Source of the DNA: Candidatus Micropelagos thuwalensis
Lineage (GTDB): Bacteria; Pseudomonadota; Alphaproteobacteria; RS24
Direction of reading: 5' to 3'
DNA: 64,000 nucleotides
Assembly (NCBI RefSeq): GCF_000469155.1
Contig: NZ_AWXE01000005.1
Location: 80,119 to 144,118, forward strand
In this document: piece after piece, positions 56,093 through 64,000 of the stretch
Numbering within the stretch: the stretch's first letter is position 1
Layout of the letters: each line of letters begins with the position of its first letter
Program-made: the position numbers and the translations under genes
Notes under the pieces: model-generated
What the model saw: the letters and a program-made list of their open reading frames with translations, nothing else
What the model was told of the DNA's origin: nothing
The model's database searches: none

Positions 56093-59000
56093 TTGTTTAG
56101 GCCATCTGTGCAATCCGTACGTCTGCATAATCTCATTGTGATTTTTATCTTGTGTGTGTTTACATCTCAGGTATTCGCAAATGAAGATACAGCAAAGATG
56201 ATTGGCGTTATGGCCTTTAAAGCCGGCGAGGTAAATATTTCCCGTGATCAAGCGCAATTCATGCCTGCCTCTCTTGGTGAAAAAATTTTTCTTGAAGATA
56301 AAATCCAAACATCTGCAGACGGCAGACTGCAAATTTTACTTAAAGATGAAACAACTTTCACCCTCGGCCCCAATGCCGAACTGATTGTTGACAAATTCAT
56401 TTATGACCCTGATGTCAGCGATGTGGAAGTGTCGATTAAAAGCGGGGCTTTCAGATTTATCTCCGGCGCGACAGCGGCGTCAGGTCCCGATGCGGTGAAG
56501 CTTAAACTTCCCAAAGCGACGCTCTCTATTCGCGGCACAGAAGTTCTCGGTGATGTCTCCCCCATAAGCACCCAGATTATCCTCATGTCTGGTATTATCA
56601 ATGTCATAACCGATAATGATGTTAAACAAATCTCGCAGCATGGGTGGGGGGTCGAAGTCAACGAAAAGGGGGATATAAGCGAGCCATCTCCAGTTACTGA
56701 CATAGCGCTTGAAAACGTCATAGTTCTCCTCGAGAGCAAAGAAGATGATGAGGATGAAGAGGATACTCAAGACCAAGTCGTCACAAATTCACAAGCATCT
56801 AACGAAGAAGAGTCCGATGAAGAAACTCAAGAAGAAGATGATAACGAGAACACTGAAACAACCCCGACTTCTAATACTACAAACAATGAGTCCGATAGTG
56901 AGACAGGTGATGAAACAACAAACACCGCTCAAAATGACGTCATAGATACTGAAACCTCACCCACTGAGACTGAGACAGATACTCCGCCGGTTGTCGCCTC
57001 AAACACTGACGCGCCTCTTGACGTTAATGGAAATTTAGACGGGGACGGACAGCTTAAAAGAGAAGATGACGAAATAAGCGATTTTGATAAAATTATTCTT
57101 ACCTCGTTTCAGCAAAACGACACATCTGAAGTCAATCCCCTTAATACCGATGATGTAACCGAAAATAATCTACAAACAGAAAACAACACACTCGAACTCA
57201 CGCCTGACGGACAGATTAAACAACCATCTGATAAACCTGAGGATGCTTCCCCTGGCACTGATGAACAGTCAAATATCATCAACCAGCTCACATCTCCTAT
57301 TAAAACTGAAGATGAAACAGAAAAACTTGCAACCGAGAAAACATCCGAGGAAGATATGAAGCTAGTCGGGGAAGTTGTCGCAACAAATCCAGCGAGCAAC
57401 CCAGATAACACGCCTCAGAATAACACGCCTCAGAATAACACGCCCCAAAATAATGCGCCTGTCGCAGAGGCACTTGCTGATATTAATATAGAAGACACGA
57501 GTTCAGATGATACCTTTCCGAATATCTCTGCAAAAATAAATGCGAACGACCCTGATGGCGATAATTTGGCCTATGCTATTGCTAATGGTACGAACGACAC
57601 CACACAAACAGGCTTTGATTTATCTCTCGCCAGCACTTATGGCACGCTTTACTTAAATTCCAATACGGGCGACTTGCTTTACGTACCGAATGACGGAGCG
57701 ATTGAAGGCCTGACCGCAAATGCCAGCGAGGAATTTGATCTAAATATTTCCGACGGCACAAATCAGATTAGCCAAACACTTAAAGCTTTCATTATTGGTA
57801 CAGATGACAGCATAACCTCCAGTAATGCTGCTGCTTCTATTGAGGATACAACATCTATTTCAGCCGGTGGCATATCAGTTGTTGATGGAAACTTTAGCGC
57901 TAGCGATTTGGACTCTGACACATTTGAATTTTCAATCATTGTTGATGGGTCAGTTGTCACACAAGCTACCTCACCAGAACAACTATATGGGCCTTTACCC
58001 GCACCTAATGATCCAAATTACGAATTTATCAGAAATATCTATGACAATTACGATAAGGCTTATGACTTAGGTAACAGTGCATATGGAACTGATATCGTTC
58101 TGAATTCTGAAACAGGCGCTTTCAAACTTTTACCTAATGGTGTTTTGCTAGATACTTTAGATGATGGAGAAACTGCTATTGAGGAAGTGAGCTTTCAAGT
58201 CACTAATGGTGCCGAAACTTTAACTCGTTTACTGAATATTAATTATTTAGGTGCTGAGGATCCACCAGAAATATCTTCATTTGACGGGAACCCAATGTCA
58301 TTGACCAACAGTCAGATTGATGCAGTTGTCGCCCGGGTGGAAGACCGTGACGTTGAAACATTTGTTGACCTGACCAATAATCTTCCATCTTGGATTGGCT
58401 TTGCACAAGACCCTGCAAACCCAGGCATTTATATCTGGAAAATTGATGAAAATGCCAACAATGACCCAATAGTTGACAATTATCTTAATGGGAGCATCCA
58501 GATTAATTTTCAAGCCAAGTCAGGTGATGACAGCACTGACATCTTAACTCAAACACTTATATTTACTTGCCAAGAGCCAAAATGTGATGAGTTTATTCAG
58601 TCCACTGATGCAACTACACCCGTACCAACTAATTCATCACTTGCAGATTTACTGGATAATACGGGCGGAAAAATCTCAGTAAGTGGGGACCTCTTCAATA
58701 CTTTAACTACAGCTAGATTGAATAACCTTTTTGATGCCTCGTCATCATCTATAGGCCTTTTCAAAAGAAAATACAGTGTTTCCCAAGCAGGAGCATATGA
58801 TGGAGATTGGGATGTCGGTCATGTAGTGATGGCTGATTACGGCACAAAGAATGTTCAATCGGATGTATATCTTTCGTTCAATGATCTTCAATATGTCAAC
58901 AACGCCTCTGGTGAGTTTACCAATATCGCGGTATTTGACTGGAATGCGGACAGAACAAATAATCAGGGTACTTTCTCAAGAACCCAAATTGCTGTTGATA

Positions 59001-59197
59001 CGGGTATTGATTCACCAAACGGTAATGATTTTGATGTTGATGTCACCCATCATGTCAGTTTTTTGAGGAATGGTTCCAACTTAAATGCTTTGGCAGGAGC
59101 TATAGAAATCAAACCTTCAGCGATGAATGAAAGCGGTTATGACGATAACAGTGTGGTCTTAATAAACCCGACAGTCGTGGTACTGGAGCCTCAATAG
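56093..59197 (+). CDS. Large FecR-domain / cadherin-like repeat surface protein
   Basis: 1,034 residues. TTG start at 56093 with GAGGAG 9 bases upstream; needed to include the signal peptide (about 1-28, ends QVFA). Residues about 36-190 form a FecR domain (EKIFLEDKIQTSADGRLQI, LPKATLSIRGTEVLGDV). About 215-450 is an acidic low-complexity linker, with NTPQN repeats, then a VCBS/cadherin-like repeat (about 465-570), further beta-rich repeats and a C-terminal beta-rich domain. The likely location is periplasm or cell surface. It is followed 9 bases later by a Slam-like gene. Confidence 0.8.
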   Translation: MFRPSVQSVRLHNLIVIFILCVFTSQVFANEDTAKMIGVMAFKAGEVNISRDQAQFMPASLGEKIFLEDKIQTSADGRLQILLKDETTFTLGPNAELIVDKFIYDPDVSDVEVSIKSGAFRFISGATAASGPDAVKLKLPKATLSIRGTEVLGDVSPISTQIILMSGIINVITDNDVKQISQHGWGVEVNEKGDISEPSPVTDIALENVIVLLESKEDDEDEEDTQDQVVTNSQASNEEESDEETQEEDDNENTETTPTSNTTNNESDSETGDETTNTAQNDVIDTETSPTETETDTPPVVASNTDAPLDVNGNLDGDGQLKREDDEISDFDKIILTSFQQNDTSEVNPLNTDDVTENNLQTENNTLELTPDGQIKQPSDKPEDASPGTDEQSNIINQLTSPIKTEDETEKLATEKTSEEDMKLVGEVVATNPASNPDNTPQNNTPQNNTPQNNAPVAEALADINIEDTSSDDTFPNISAKINANDPDGDNLAYAIANGTNDTTQTGFDLSLASTYGTLYLNSNTGDLLYVPNDGAIEGLTANASEEFDLNISDGTNQISQTLKAFIIGTDDSITSSNAAASIEDTTSISAGGISVVDGNFSASDLDSDTFEFSIIVDGSVVTQATSPEQLYGPLPAPNDPNYEFIRNIYDNYDKAYDLGNSAYGTDIVLNSETGAFKLLPNGVLLDTLDDGETAIEEVSFQVTNGAETLTRLLNINYLGAEDPPEISSFDGNPMSLTNSQIDAVVARVEDRDVETFVDLTNNLPSWIGFAQDPANPGIYIWKIDENANNDPIVDNYLNGSIQINFQAKSGDDSTDILTQTLIFTCQEPKCDEFIQSTDATTPVPTNSSLADLLDNTGGKISVSGDLFNTLTTARLNNLFDASSSSIGLFKRKYSVSQAGAYDGDWDVGHVVMADYGTKNVQSDVYLSFNDLQYVNNASGEFTNIAVFDWNADRTNNQGTFSRTQIAVDTGIDSPNGNDFDVDVTHHVSFLRNGSNLNALAGAIEIKPSAMNESGYDDNSVVLINPTVVVLEPQ
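57406..57460 (+). repeat. 15-base tandem repeat in FecR-protein linker
   Basis: TAACACGCCTCAGAA twice, then TAACACGCCCCAAAA and a partial fourth copy. The unit is 15 bases, so copy-number change keeps frame and only alters linker length (NTPQN units). Confidence 0.8.
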
Positions 59198-59206
59198 TAA
59201 TTCAGG

Positions 59207-60628
59207 ATGTTTATGCGTTTTTCCTCTAAATTGAGACAGCTGATATGCTACGCTGTTTTACTTCTCACGCCTGAAATTGTTGATGGCGGTGGTATCGACA
59301 TTAGTGATAGAGCCAAAAGTAGCATCGTTAATGTTAACAGCGCTTATACTGATAGCGACCTATTAGACCCTCAAAGCTCAAGCCCACCCTCACAAATGGG
59401 TATTTTCACGCAGGTATTGGGCGACCCCGGCAATCTGGAACTGAATTTTCTGTTGTTTAAGAAACAACTTGCCGAAAATAATGTCAAAGGTGCAACCGCA
59501 ACCTTGGAGCGAGTTTTGTTGACTGACCCGAAAAGTAAACTGGCACGGGTTATGTATGCTCAGTTGAAATTACGTATGGGCAACCGGACGGAGGGTTTAA
59601 GAAACCTTAACCAGATTGTGCAAGACGAAACGGCATCAGATGATATGCGAAGAAATGCAGCTTCTCTCAGAGACGGTATAAAGCGCACCGAACAAATGAA
59701 TGTTCGTGGTACACCTCGTAAGAAATTTGTCTCGAGATTTAAACTAGGGGGCGGAATTGCCGAAAACGCGCTTGGCTCTTCTGAGGAAACCCAAATTACT
59801 TTTTTTGATAATGACTTCCTGAATAGCGTCCCTAATATAGATGAAAACTTCACGACTGTTCAGCTTGATGTCACCTACACGCCAGAATTTAATCTCGGCG
59901 ATGATGAATTTCTGCAATTCTATGTCTCCAATCAAATAAAGGATTTCAACGATTTAAATCGCTATGATTTATCTTTGACGACTTTAGGCATGAGCTACAG
60001 CAAAGGTCTGGGTGAAAACAACACTAAAACCCTGGGGTTTTCTGCCAGCATCACAGATATTAATTTGAGTTGGCATAATTATGCGAAGATTTATAATCTC
60101 ACCGCCAACCTAAAATTACCAATGACAGAAGCTTTTTCGTTTATACCTGTTGTAGCGGCAACGCGCTCTGTTCACGGCTTTCATCCCGACATCGCTATAA
60201 ATAATGGCAATACCGGTTGGAGCTATAAGGCCGGGCTTGGTGCCGAATATAGAAAAGAAAGCTTTTTCATCAGTCTCCAGCCGTCACTGACTCAACTGGA
60301 TAAAAACGACAAACTTAATAATTATGATCAGGAACAAATTGCATTTGTTGCCGGACGCAAGTTTGAACAAATTCTTATCTCAGGTCGTTTATTTCGGTCT
60401 CATCGGAAATATGAATTGGCTGACCCGTTCATCTCATCCATGCGCAAACGCAAAGACCGAATGACAGAATATTCAGCTAGCTTGTTCTGGACACCGAAAG
60501 CTCTTCAACAAAACAGACTGGTGCCGCAATTAGAACTCAGTATCTTTCATAAAGAGACGAGATCAAACCTGCCGAATTTCTCCAAAGAGACCACTGACTT
60601 TACTTTATCCATGTCTTGGGTGTTTTAA
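59207..60628 (+). CDS. Slam-like (DUF560) outer-membrane protein with TPR domain
   Basis: 473 residues. Signal peptide about 1-24 (ATG 59213 is an alternative start). Residues about 70-165 are TPR-like helices (NNVKGATATLERVLLTDPKS, RVMYAQLKLRMGN, TEGLRNLNQIVQDE). The rest is a predicted 14-strand beta barrel ending in LSMSWVF with a terminal Phe, as in DUF560 surface lipoprotein assembly modulators, which move partner proteins to the cell surface. The FecR-protein gene directly upstream is the obvious candidate client. Confidence 0.8.
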   Translation: MFMRFSSKLRQLICYAVLLLTPEIVDGGGIDISDRAKSSIVNVNSAYTDSDLLDPQSSSPPSQMGIFTQVLGDPGNLELNFLLFKKQLAENNVKGATATLERVLLTDPKSKLARVMYAQLKLRMGNRTEGLRNLNQIVQDETASDDMRRNAASLRDGIKRTEQMNVRGTPRKKFVSRFKLGGGIAENALGSSEETQITFFDNDFLNSVPNIDENFTTVQLDVTYTPEFNLGDDEFLQFYVSNQIKDFNDLNRYDLSLTTLGMSYSKGLGENNTKTLGFSASITDINLSWHNYAKIYNLTANLKLPMTEAFSFIPVVAATRSVHGFHPDIAINNGNTGWSYKAGLGAEYRKESFFISLQPSLTQLDKNDKLNNYDQEQIAFVAGRKFEQILISGRLFRSHRKYELADPFISSMRKRKDRMTEYSASLFWTPKALQQNRLVPQLELSIFHKETRSNLPNFSKETTDFTLSMSWVF

Positions 60629-60637
60629 GCGGATAGC

Positions 60638-61090
60638 TCAACTATTATCCCAACCCTGTTGGGGTGGCCAGTTCGTGTCAGGCGATGGATTATTACTGCT
60701 CCCCCAGAACGCATAGAAATGCGTCATCTTACCCGCTTCATTGAAGACAACTGCATCCAGCGTATCGACAAAAAACTCAGGTCCATAGCCGTGCACACGC
60801 GCCCGCATCCCTACGGCTGCGTAAAACCCTGCAACCCTAATCGCCCCTTCAGGACGCAACACTAATTGACCGGCACTCGGTTCAAAAAACTCTCTAATTT
60901 GGTTATGCCCAACACGCGGCGGTTCGCCAACCGGATCAAAAAAACGCGCCTCCGGATCAAATAAATTTAAAATCCCATCCACATCACCCTCAGAAAGACA
61001 TTTACAATATTCATTAAGAACAGATCTCACATGATCAGATGACGGGGGTGTTCCTTCAATGGGGTTTCCAAAAACCAGATTTTCCAACAT
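60638..61090 (-). CDS. NTF2-like protein, similar to ketosteroid isomerase
   Basis: 150 residues. YCKCLSEGDVDGILNLFD and EARFFDPVGEPPRVG follow the steroid delta-isomerase layout, with a Tyr and an Asp in the expected places, and VDTLDAVVFNEAGKM is the C-terminal strand pair. AGGAG precedes the ATG. It is 13 bases downstream of an SDR gene in one operon. SnoaL-type cyclases and hydrolases share the fold, so isomerase activity is likely but unproven. Confidence 0.78.
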   Translation of the reverse strand: MLENLVFGNPIEGTPPSSDHVRSVLNEYCKCLSEGDVDGILNLFDPEARFFDPVGEPPRVGHNQIREFFEPSAGQLVLRPEGAIRVAGFYAAVGMRARVHGYGPEFFVDTLDAVVFNEAGKMTHFYAFWGSSNNPSPDTNWPPQQGWDNS

Positions 61091-61103
61091 TATATTCTCC
61101 TAA

Positions 61104-61859
61104 TTAACCAAAAATCGTGTAGCCGCCATCAATGACAATTGCCTGACCGGTCATCCATTGCGCGGCAGAACTAGAAACAAACAACACAGCGCCAGCAATG
61201 TCCTCAGGCTTACCGAGTCTTAGTAAAGGCGTGCGGCGCAGTGTCGGATCAATCCACTCTGGATTATCAAACATAATGGAGGTCATGCCCGTTTGGGTCA
61301 GCCCCGCTGCAACGGCATTAACACGAATATTGCGCTTTCCCAGATCAACCGCCATGCCACGAATAAGTCCTAAAATTCCGGTTTTAGCTGCACCATAGCC
61401 GAGCGTAAGATCAACACCCATAAAAGAAGTCACGGAAGCAATATTCACAATCGCACCCCCACCGGGCAGTTTGCTATCGGCAAGCCTATCCACAAGGCCA
61501 TGAGAGAGGCGATAAACGCCTGTCAGATGCATTTGAACGGCACGGGCAAATATGTCCGGGTCATGCTCATCCAGCCCTTGAGAAGCAAATGCCAGACCGG
61601 CATTATTAACCAGAACATCCAGCCCGCCTTCCGCTGAAACTTCTTTTGCAACCGCATCAATACTTGCATTATCTTCCAAGTCCATTTGTTTGAAGCTAAA
61701 GGCAGATAAATCGACATCATAATTTTCCGGTGCTTTTGTACCGGTAATCACCACATCCGCCCCAGCTTCATGATACATGTGCGCCGCCGACAAGCCGATA
61801 CCGCTTGTACCTCCGGTTACCAGAATACGATAACCACTATAGTCATATTTTATTGTCAT
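61104..61859 (-). CDS. Short-chain dehydrogenase (SDR) next to isomerase-like gene
   Basis: 251 residues. TGGTSGIGLSAA (cofactor loop), LVNNAGLAF, the catalytic Ser in NIASVTSF and YGAAK, and GQAIVIDGGYT at the C terminus mark a classical SDR. ATG 61859 has GGAGGGG 4 bases upstream; the longer ORF to 61883 is not needed. Being in one operon with a KSI-like protein suggests a hydroxysteroid or similar alicyclic alcohol as substrate. Confidence 0.92.
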   Translation of the reverse strand: MTIKYDYSGYRILVTGGTSGIGLSAAHMYHEAGADVVITGTKAPENYDVDLSAFSFKQMDLEDNASIDAVAKEVSAEGGLDVLVNNAGLAFASQGLDEHDPDIFARAVQMHLTGVYRLSHGLVDRLADSKLPGGGAIVNIASVTSFMGVDLTLGYGAAKTGILGLIRGMAVDLGKRNIRVNAVAAGLTQTGMTSIMFDNPEWIDPTLRRTPLLRLGKPEDIAGAVLFVSSSAAQWMTGQAIVIDGGYTIFG

Positions 61860-62007
61860 CTGACCCCTCCAAATAATTATCAATTATCGTAATTTATTTA
61901 TGTGAGCTTTTAAACATAAGTTGAGGATTGTTCAGACTTATTGCTTTAATAGCTGGTATTTGGCATTGTGTCATATTCGTAATCTCATAGTTGCTGAGGA
62001 GGAAATT

Positions 62008-63297
62008 GTGACTGACTCGAAAAATCCTGAAACCATTGTTCTGCATAGCGGATGGCGCAGTGACCCGACAACTGGCTCGGTGGCGGTCCCTATCCACCAG
62101 ACAACGAGTTATCAGTTCAATAATACCGATCATGCCGCAAGTCTTTTTGCCCTCTCCGAACTCGGCAATATCTACACACGGATTATGAACCCGACCAATG
62201 ATGTTCTCGAGCAGCGTATTGCTGCGCTTGAAGGCGGTGTTGCCGCCTTGTCTGTCTCCTCCGGTCAAACAGCAACTGCCATGTCGCTCCAAAATATCGC
62301 GCATGCGGGGGATAACATTATTTCTTCTACCGATCTTTATGGCGGGACATGGAATCTTTTTGCCAACACGCTTCCAGATATGGGTATTGAGGTCAGGTTT
62401 GTTGACCCGTCCGATCCGCAGGCTTTTGAAAATGCGATAGATGATAAAACCCGCGCCATTTACGCGGAAACACTACCTAATCCGAAACTGGAAGTTTTTC
62501 CCATTGCCGAAGTAGCCGCTATTGGGCGAGCACACGGGATTCCTTTGATTATGGATAATACGGCAGCCCCCATTTTATGCCGCCCACTAGATCACGGGGC
62601 AGCAATTGTCGTATACAGCTCCACCAAATATATTGGCGGACATGGCACATCGATTGGCGGTCTTATTGTCGATGGCGGTAATTTCGACTGGGCAGCCGCG
62701 GGAGATAGGCAACCTTATCTCAACCAGCCTGACCCATCTTATCACGGCGCGGTCTGGACTGTTGCTGCCGCACCGCTTGGGCCAATAGCATATATTCTGA
62801 AAGCTCGGACGACATTACTCCGCGACCTAGGTGGAGCGATGAGTCCTTTTAATGCTTTCCAGTTTCTTCAAGGCATGGAAACGTTGCCTCTTCGCATGCG
62901 CGCACATTGTGAAAATGCTTCAAAAGTCGCTGACTTCCTTTCCTCTCATGATGCTGTAGAGCGCGTAATTTATCCCTCACTGATGGATGATAATCTAAAA
63001 AGCCGGGCAGATGCTGTGATGAATGGAGGTTATGGTGCACTTATGGGCTTTGAGTTAAAGGCAGGCTCTGAGGCTGGCAAAAAGTTTATTGATGCATTAC
63101 AAATGCTTTATCATGTCGCAAATATAGGTGATGCGCGTTCGCTGGCTATCCATCCAGCAAGTACAACGCACAGCCAATTATCTCCAGAAGATCAATTTTC
63201 TTCAGGCGTTACTCCAGGTTATGTAAGACTTTCCGTAGGAATTGAACATATTGATGATATCCTTGCAGACCTTGATCAAGCTCTCCAAAAAATCTGA
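62008..63297 (+). CDS. metY: O-acetylhomoserine (thiol) lyase
   Basis: 429 residues, Cys/Met metabolism PLP family. GTG 62008 has GAGGAGG (61996-62002) 5 bases upstream; the ORF upstream to 61921 is not needed. LHSGWRSDPTTGSVAVPIHQ, YTRIMNPTNDVLEQRIAALE and the PLP lysine in SSTKYIGGHGT are conserved; the C-terminal RLSVGIEHIDDILADL is standard. It makes homocysteine from O-acetylhomoserine and sulfide, using the product of metX at 9.8 kb. Confidence 0.93.
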   Translation: MTDSKNPETIVLHSGWRSDPTTGSVAVPIHQTTSYQFNNTDHAASLFALSELGNIYTRIMNPTNDVLEQRIAALEGGVAALSVSSGQTATAMSLQNIAHAGDNIISSTDLYGGTWNLFANTLPDMGIEVRFVDPSDPQAFENAIDDKTRAIYAETLPNPKLEVFPIAEVAAIGRAHGIPLIMDNTAAPILCRPLDHGAAIVVYSSTKYIGGHGTSIGGLIVDGGNFDWAAAGDRQPYLNQPDPSYHGAVWTVAAAPLGPIAYILKARTTLLRDLGGAMSPFNAFQFLQGMETLPLRMRAHCENASKVADFLSSHDAVERVIYPSLMDDNLKSRADAVMNGGYGALMGFELKAGSEAGKKFIDALQMLYHVANIGDARSLAIHPASTTHSQLSPEDQFSSGVTPGYVRLSVGIEHIDDILADLDQALQKI

Positions 63298-63447
63298 AAC
63301 TATTGAAAACCAATAATGAAATATGTTGCATTCAATAATGAAGGAACCAAAATGAATATAGCTTCTAAAGCAAACCTAATATTTATGAGACATTTAATAA
63401 AAAACTACAATTTTGTGTTGTGCTAAAATACTTGAAAAAAGCTAAAA

Positions 63448-63472
63448 TAAATTAATTAAAAGAATTAATTTA
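63448..63472 (-). terminator. Weak AT hairpin at the end of the adhesin gene
   Basis: TAAATTAATT pairs with AATTAATTTA (10 bp, all A-T) around AAAAG. It overlaps the adhesin stop codon read leftwards. It is thermodynamically weak, so its role is doubtful. The remaining gap to metY (63298-63447) shows nothing definite. Confidence 0.3.
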
Positions 63473-64000
63473 CTGAATACTACATCCTGCTGAAAAAATA
63501 GAGGAAGAGGTTTTACATGAATTATAGTCTAGGAACTCTATTTCTTTAGTATAAAACACCCCTAAACTTGCGAGGATTAATTTTAATTCTGATATCATTC
63601 CCTCATCGTTTAAACCAACACCTCCGGAACTCGATATAGAAAATTCGCCATCAGTGTCTATAGCGCCAAGTGTTAACGTTCCGCTATTAGCCAAACTAAT
63701 CGAACCACCAGAAGCAGATACCACACCACCAAAATCATTAGATGCATTGCTCAGCGCAACCTGACCAGAGCCAGCAGATATATTCGTTGTACTCACAACA
63801 CTAAGAGAACCACTCTGAGTGATGTCACCACCACTACTGGTAGCAGTCATTGACCCACCTATCGTAGCCGTTCCTAAATCCAAAGCTCCAGCGCTAGACA
63901 CCGTGAAGTCATTCGCACTCACAATCGTTCCAAGAGTAAGAGACCCAATATCAGCCAAACTAATCGAACCACCAGAAGCAGATACCACACCACCAAAATC
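63470..64000 (-). CDS. Repeat-rich adhesin/filamentous-haemagglutinin-like protein, C-terminal fragment
   Basis: At least 177 codons; the gene runs off the right edge and only its C-terminal end is here. The sequence is a beta-helix-like series of Gly/Ser/Thr/Ala-rich units (SGGSISLADIGSLTLGTI, ASNDFGGVVSASGG). An 88-residue unit repeats. The last about 45 residues are non-repetitive and contain two Cys (NSCKTSSS, AGCSIQ). Probably a very large secreted or two-partner adhesin. Confidence 0.75.
   Translation of the reverse strand, partial: DFGGVVSASGGSISLADIGSLTLGTIVSANDFTVSSAGALDLGTATIGGSMTATSSGGDITQSGSLSVVSTTNISAGSGQVALSNASNDFGGVVSASGGSISLANSGTLTLGAIDTDGEFSISSSGGVGLNDEGMISELKLILASLGVFYTKEIEFLDYNSCKTSSSIFSAGCSIQ
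63689..64000 (-). repeat. 264-base coding repeat of the adhesin
   Basis: 63689-63736 is repeated without change at 63953-64000, an offset of 264 bases (88 codons). The second copy is cut by the window edge. Shorter echoes such as the TLG strand suggest a more ancient sub-repeat. Confidence 0.8.

Noticed and set aside
57406..57460. CRISPR-like short repeats
   Set aside because: Units are contiguous without spacers and lie in frame in a coding linker.
61894..62304. 136-codon leftward ORF overlapping metY
   Set aside because: Antisense to the metY N terminus with no support.
63689..64000. CRISPR or insertion-sequence repeats
   Set aside because: Repeats have a 264-base in-frame period and encode beta-helix-like protein units.

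Overview
The window looks like a chromosomal segment of an alphaproteobacterium of moderate-to-low GC, probably marine. The evidence is an ftsE-ftsX block followed by a YdcF-like gene and a DUF2125 gene (a largely alphaproteobacterial family), the metX-metW pair, a gloB/methyltransferase pair, and many peripheral catabolic genes (P450, Rieske oxygenase, FMN- and FAD-monooxygenases, TonB receptor, acyl-CoA enzymes). I cannot fix the genus from the sequence alone.

Left part, 1-27 kb, is mostly housekeeping. It holds the tail of a 3-hydroxyacyl-CoA dehydrogenase gene, a TlpA-like thioredoxin gene, argH-lptM-lysA (arginine and lysine synthesis), ftsE-ftsX-ydcF-DUF2125 (division and envelope), a leftward chorismate mutase-hisC-tyrA operon (tyrosine branch), metX-metW (homoserine acetylation), gloB, pabB-pabA-pabC (p-aminobenzoate for folate), rpmF, a PQQ-type sugar dehydrogenase, glcB (glyoxylate use), an MFS carrier, gcdH, a TonB-dependent receptor and a thiolase.

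At 27.1-32.1 kb is a tRNA-Arg(CCG) integration hotspot. The tRNA 3' half is repeated 3,382 bp downstream. Between the copies lie a tyrosine integrase, a homocysteine S-methyltransferase, two tiny ORFs and about 0.85 kb of apparently non-coding DNA with a long inverted repeat. Beyond the right repeat are a winged-helix protein, a membrane protein and the decayed 3' end of a second integrase copy, which suggests repeated insertion at the same tRNA.

At 32-43 kb is an accessory catabolic region: a DUF1214-like protein, aldehyde dehydrogenase, two paralogous Asp/Glu-racemase-superfamily proteins, an FAD monooxygenase, a sodium:solute symporter, an ASCH-domain protein, a VOC protein, an apparently stop-interrupted lipoprotein gene and a PAP2 phosphatase. 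At 43.6-47.5 kb follow a Rieske oxygenase, P450, enoyl-CoA hydratase and EthD-like protein.

At 47.6-51 kb is an AT-richer four-gene operon: a double-DUF1538 membrane protein, two PII-type regulators and a coiled-coil protein. This is the best candidate for a little-described system. At 51-54.7 kb are an SDR, an FMN monooxygenase and a methyltransferase. At 54.8-60.6 kb are surface genes: a His/Met-rich outer-membrane protein, a 1,034-residue FecR/cadherin-like protein and a Slam-like (DUF560) outer-membrane protein. The right end has a ketosteroid-isomerase-like protein with an SDR, metY (sulfhydrylation of O-acetylhomoserine, the product of MetX) and the C-terminal end of a repeat-rich adhesin that runs out of the window.
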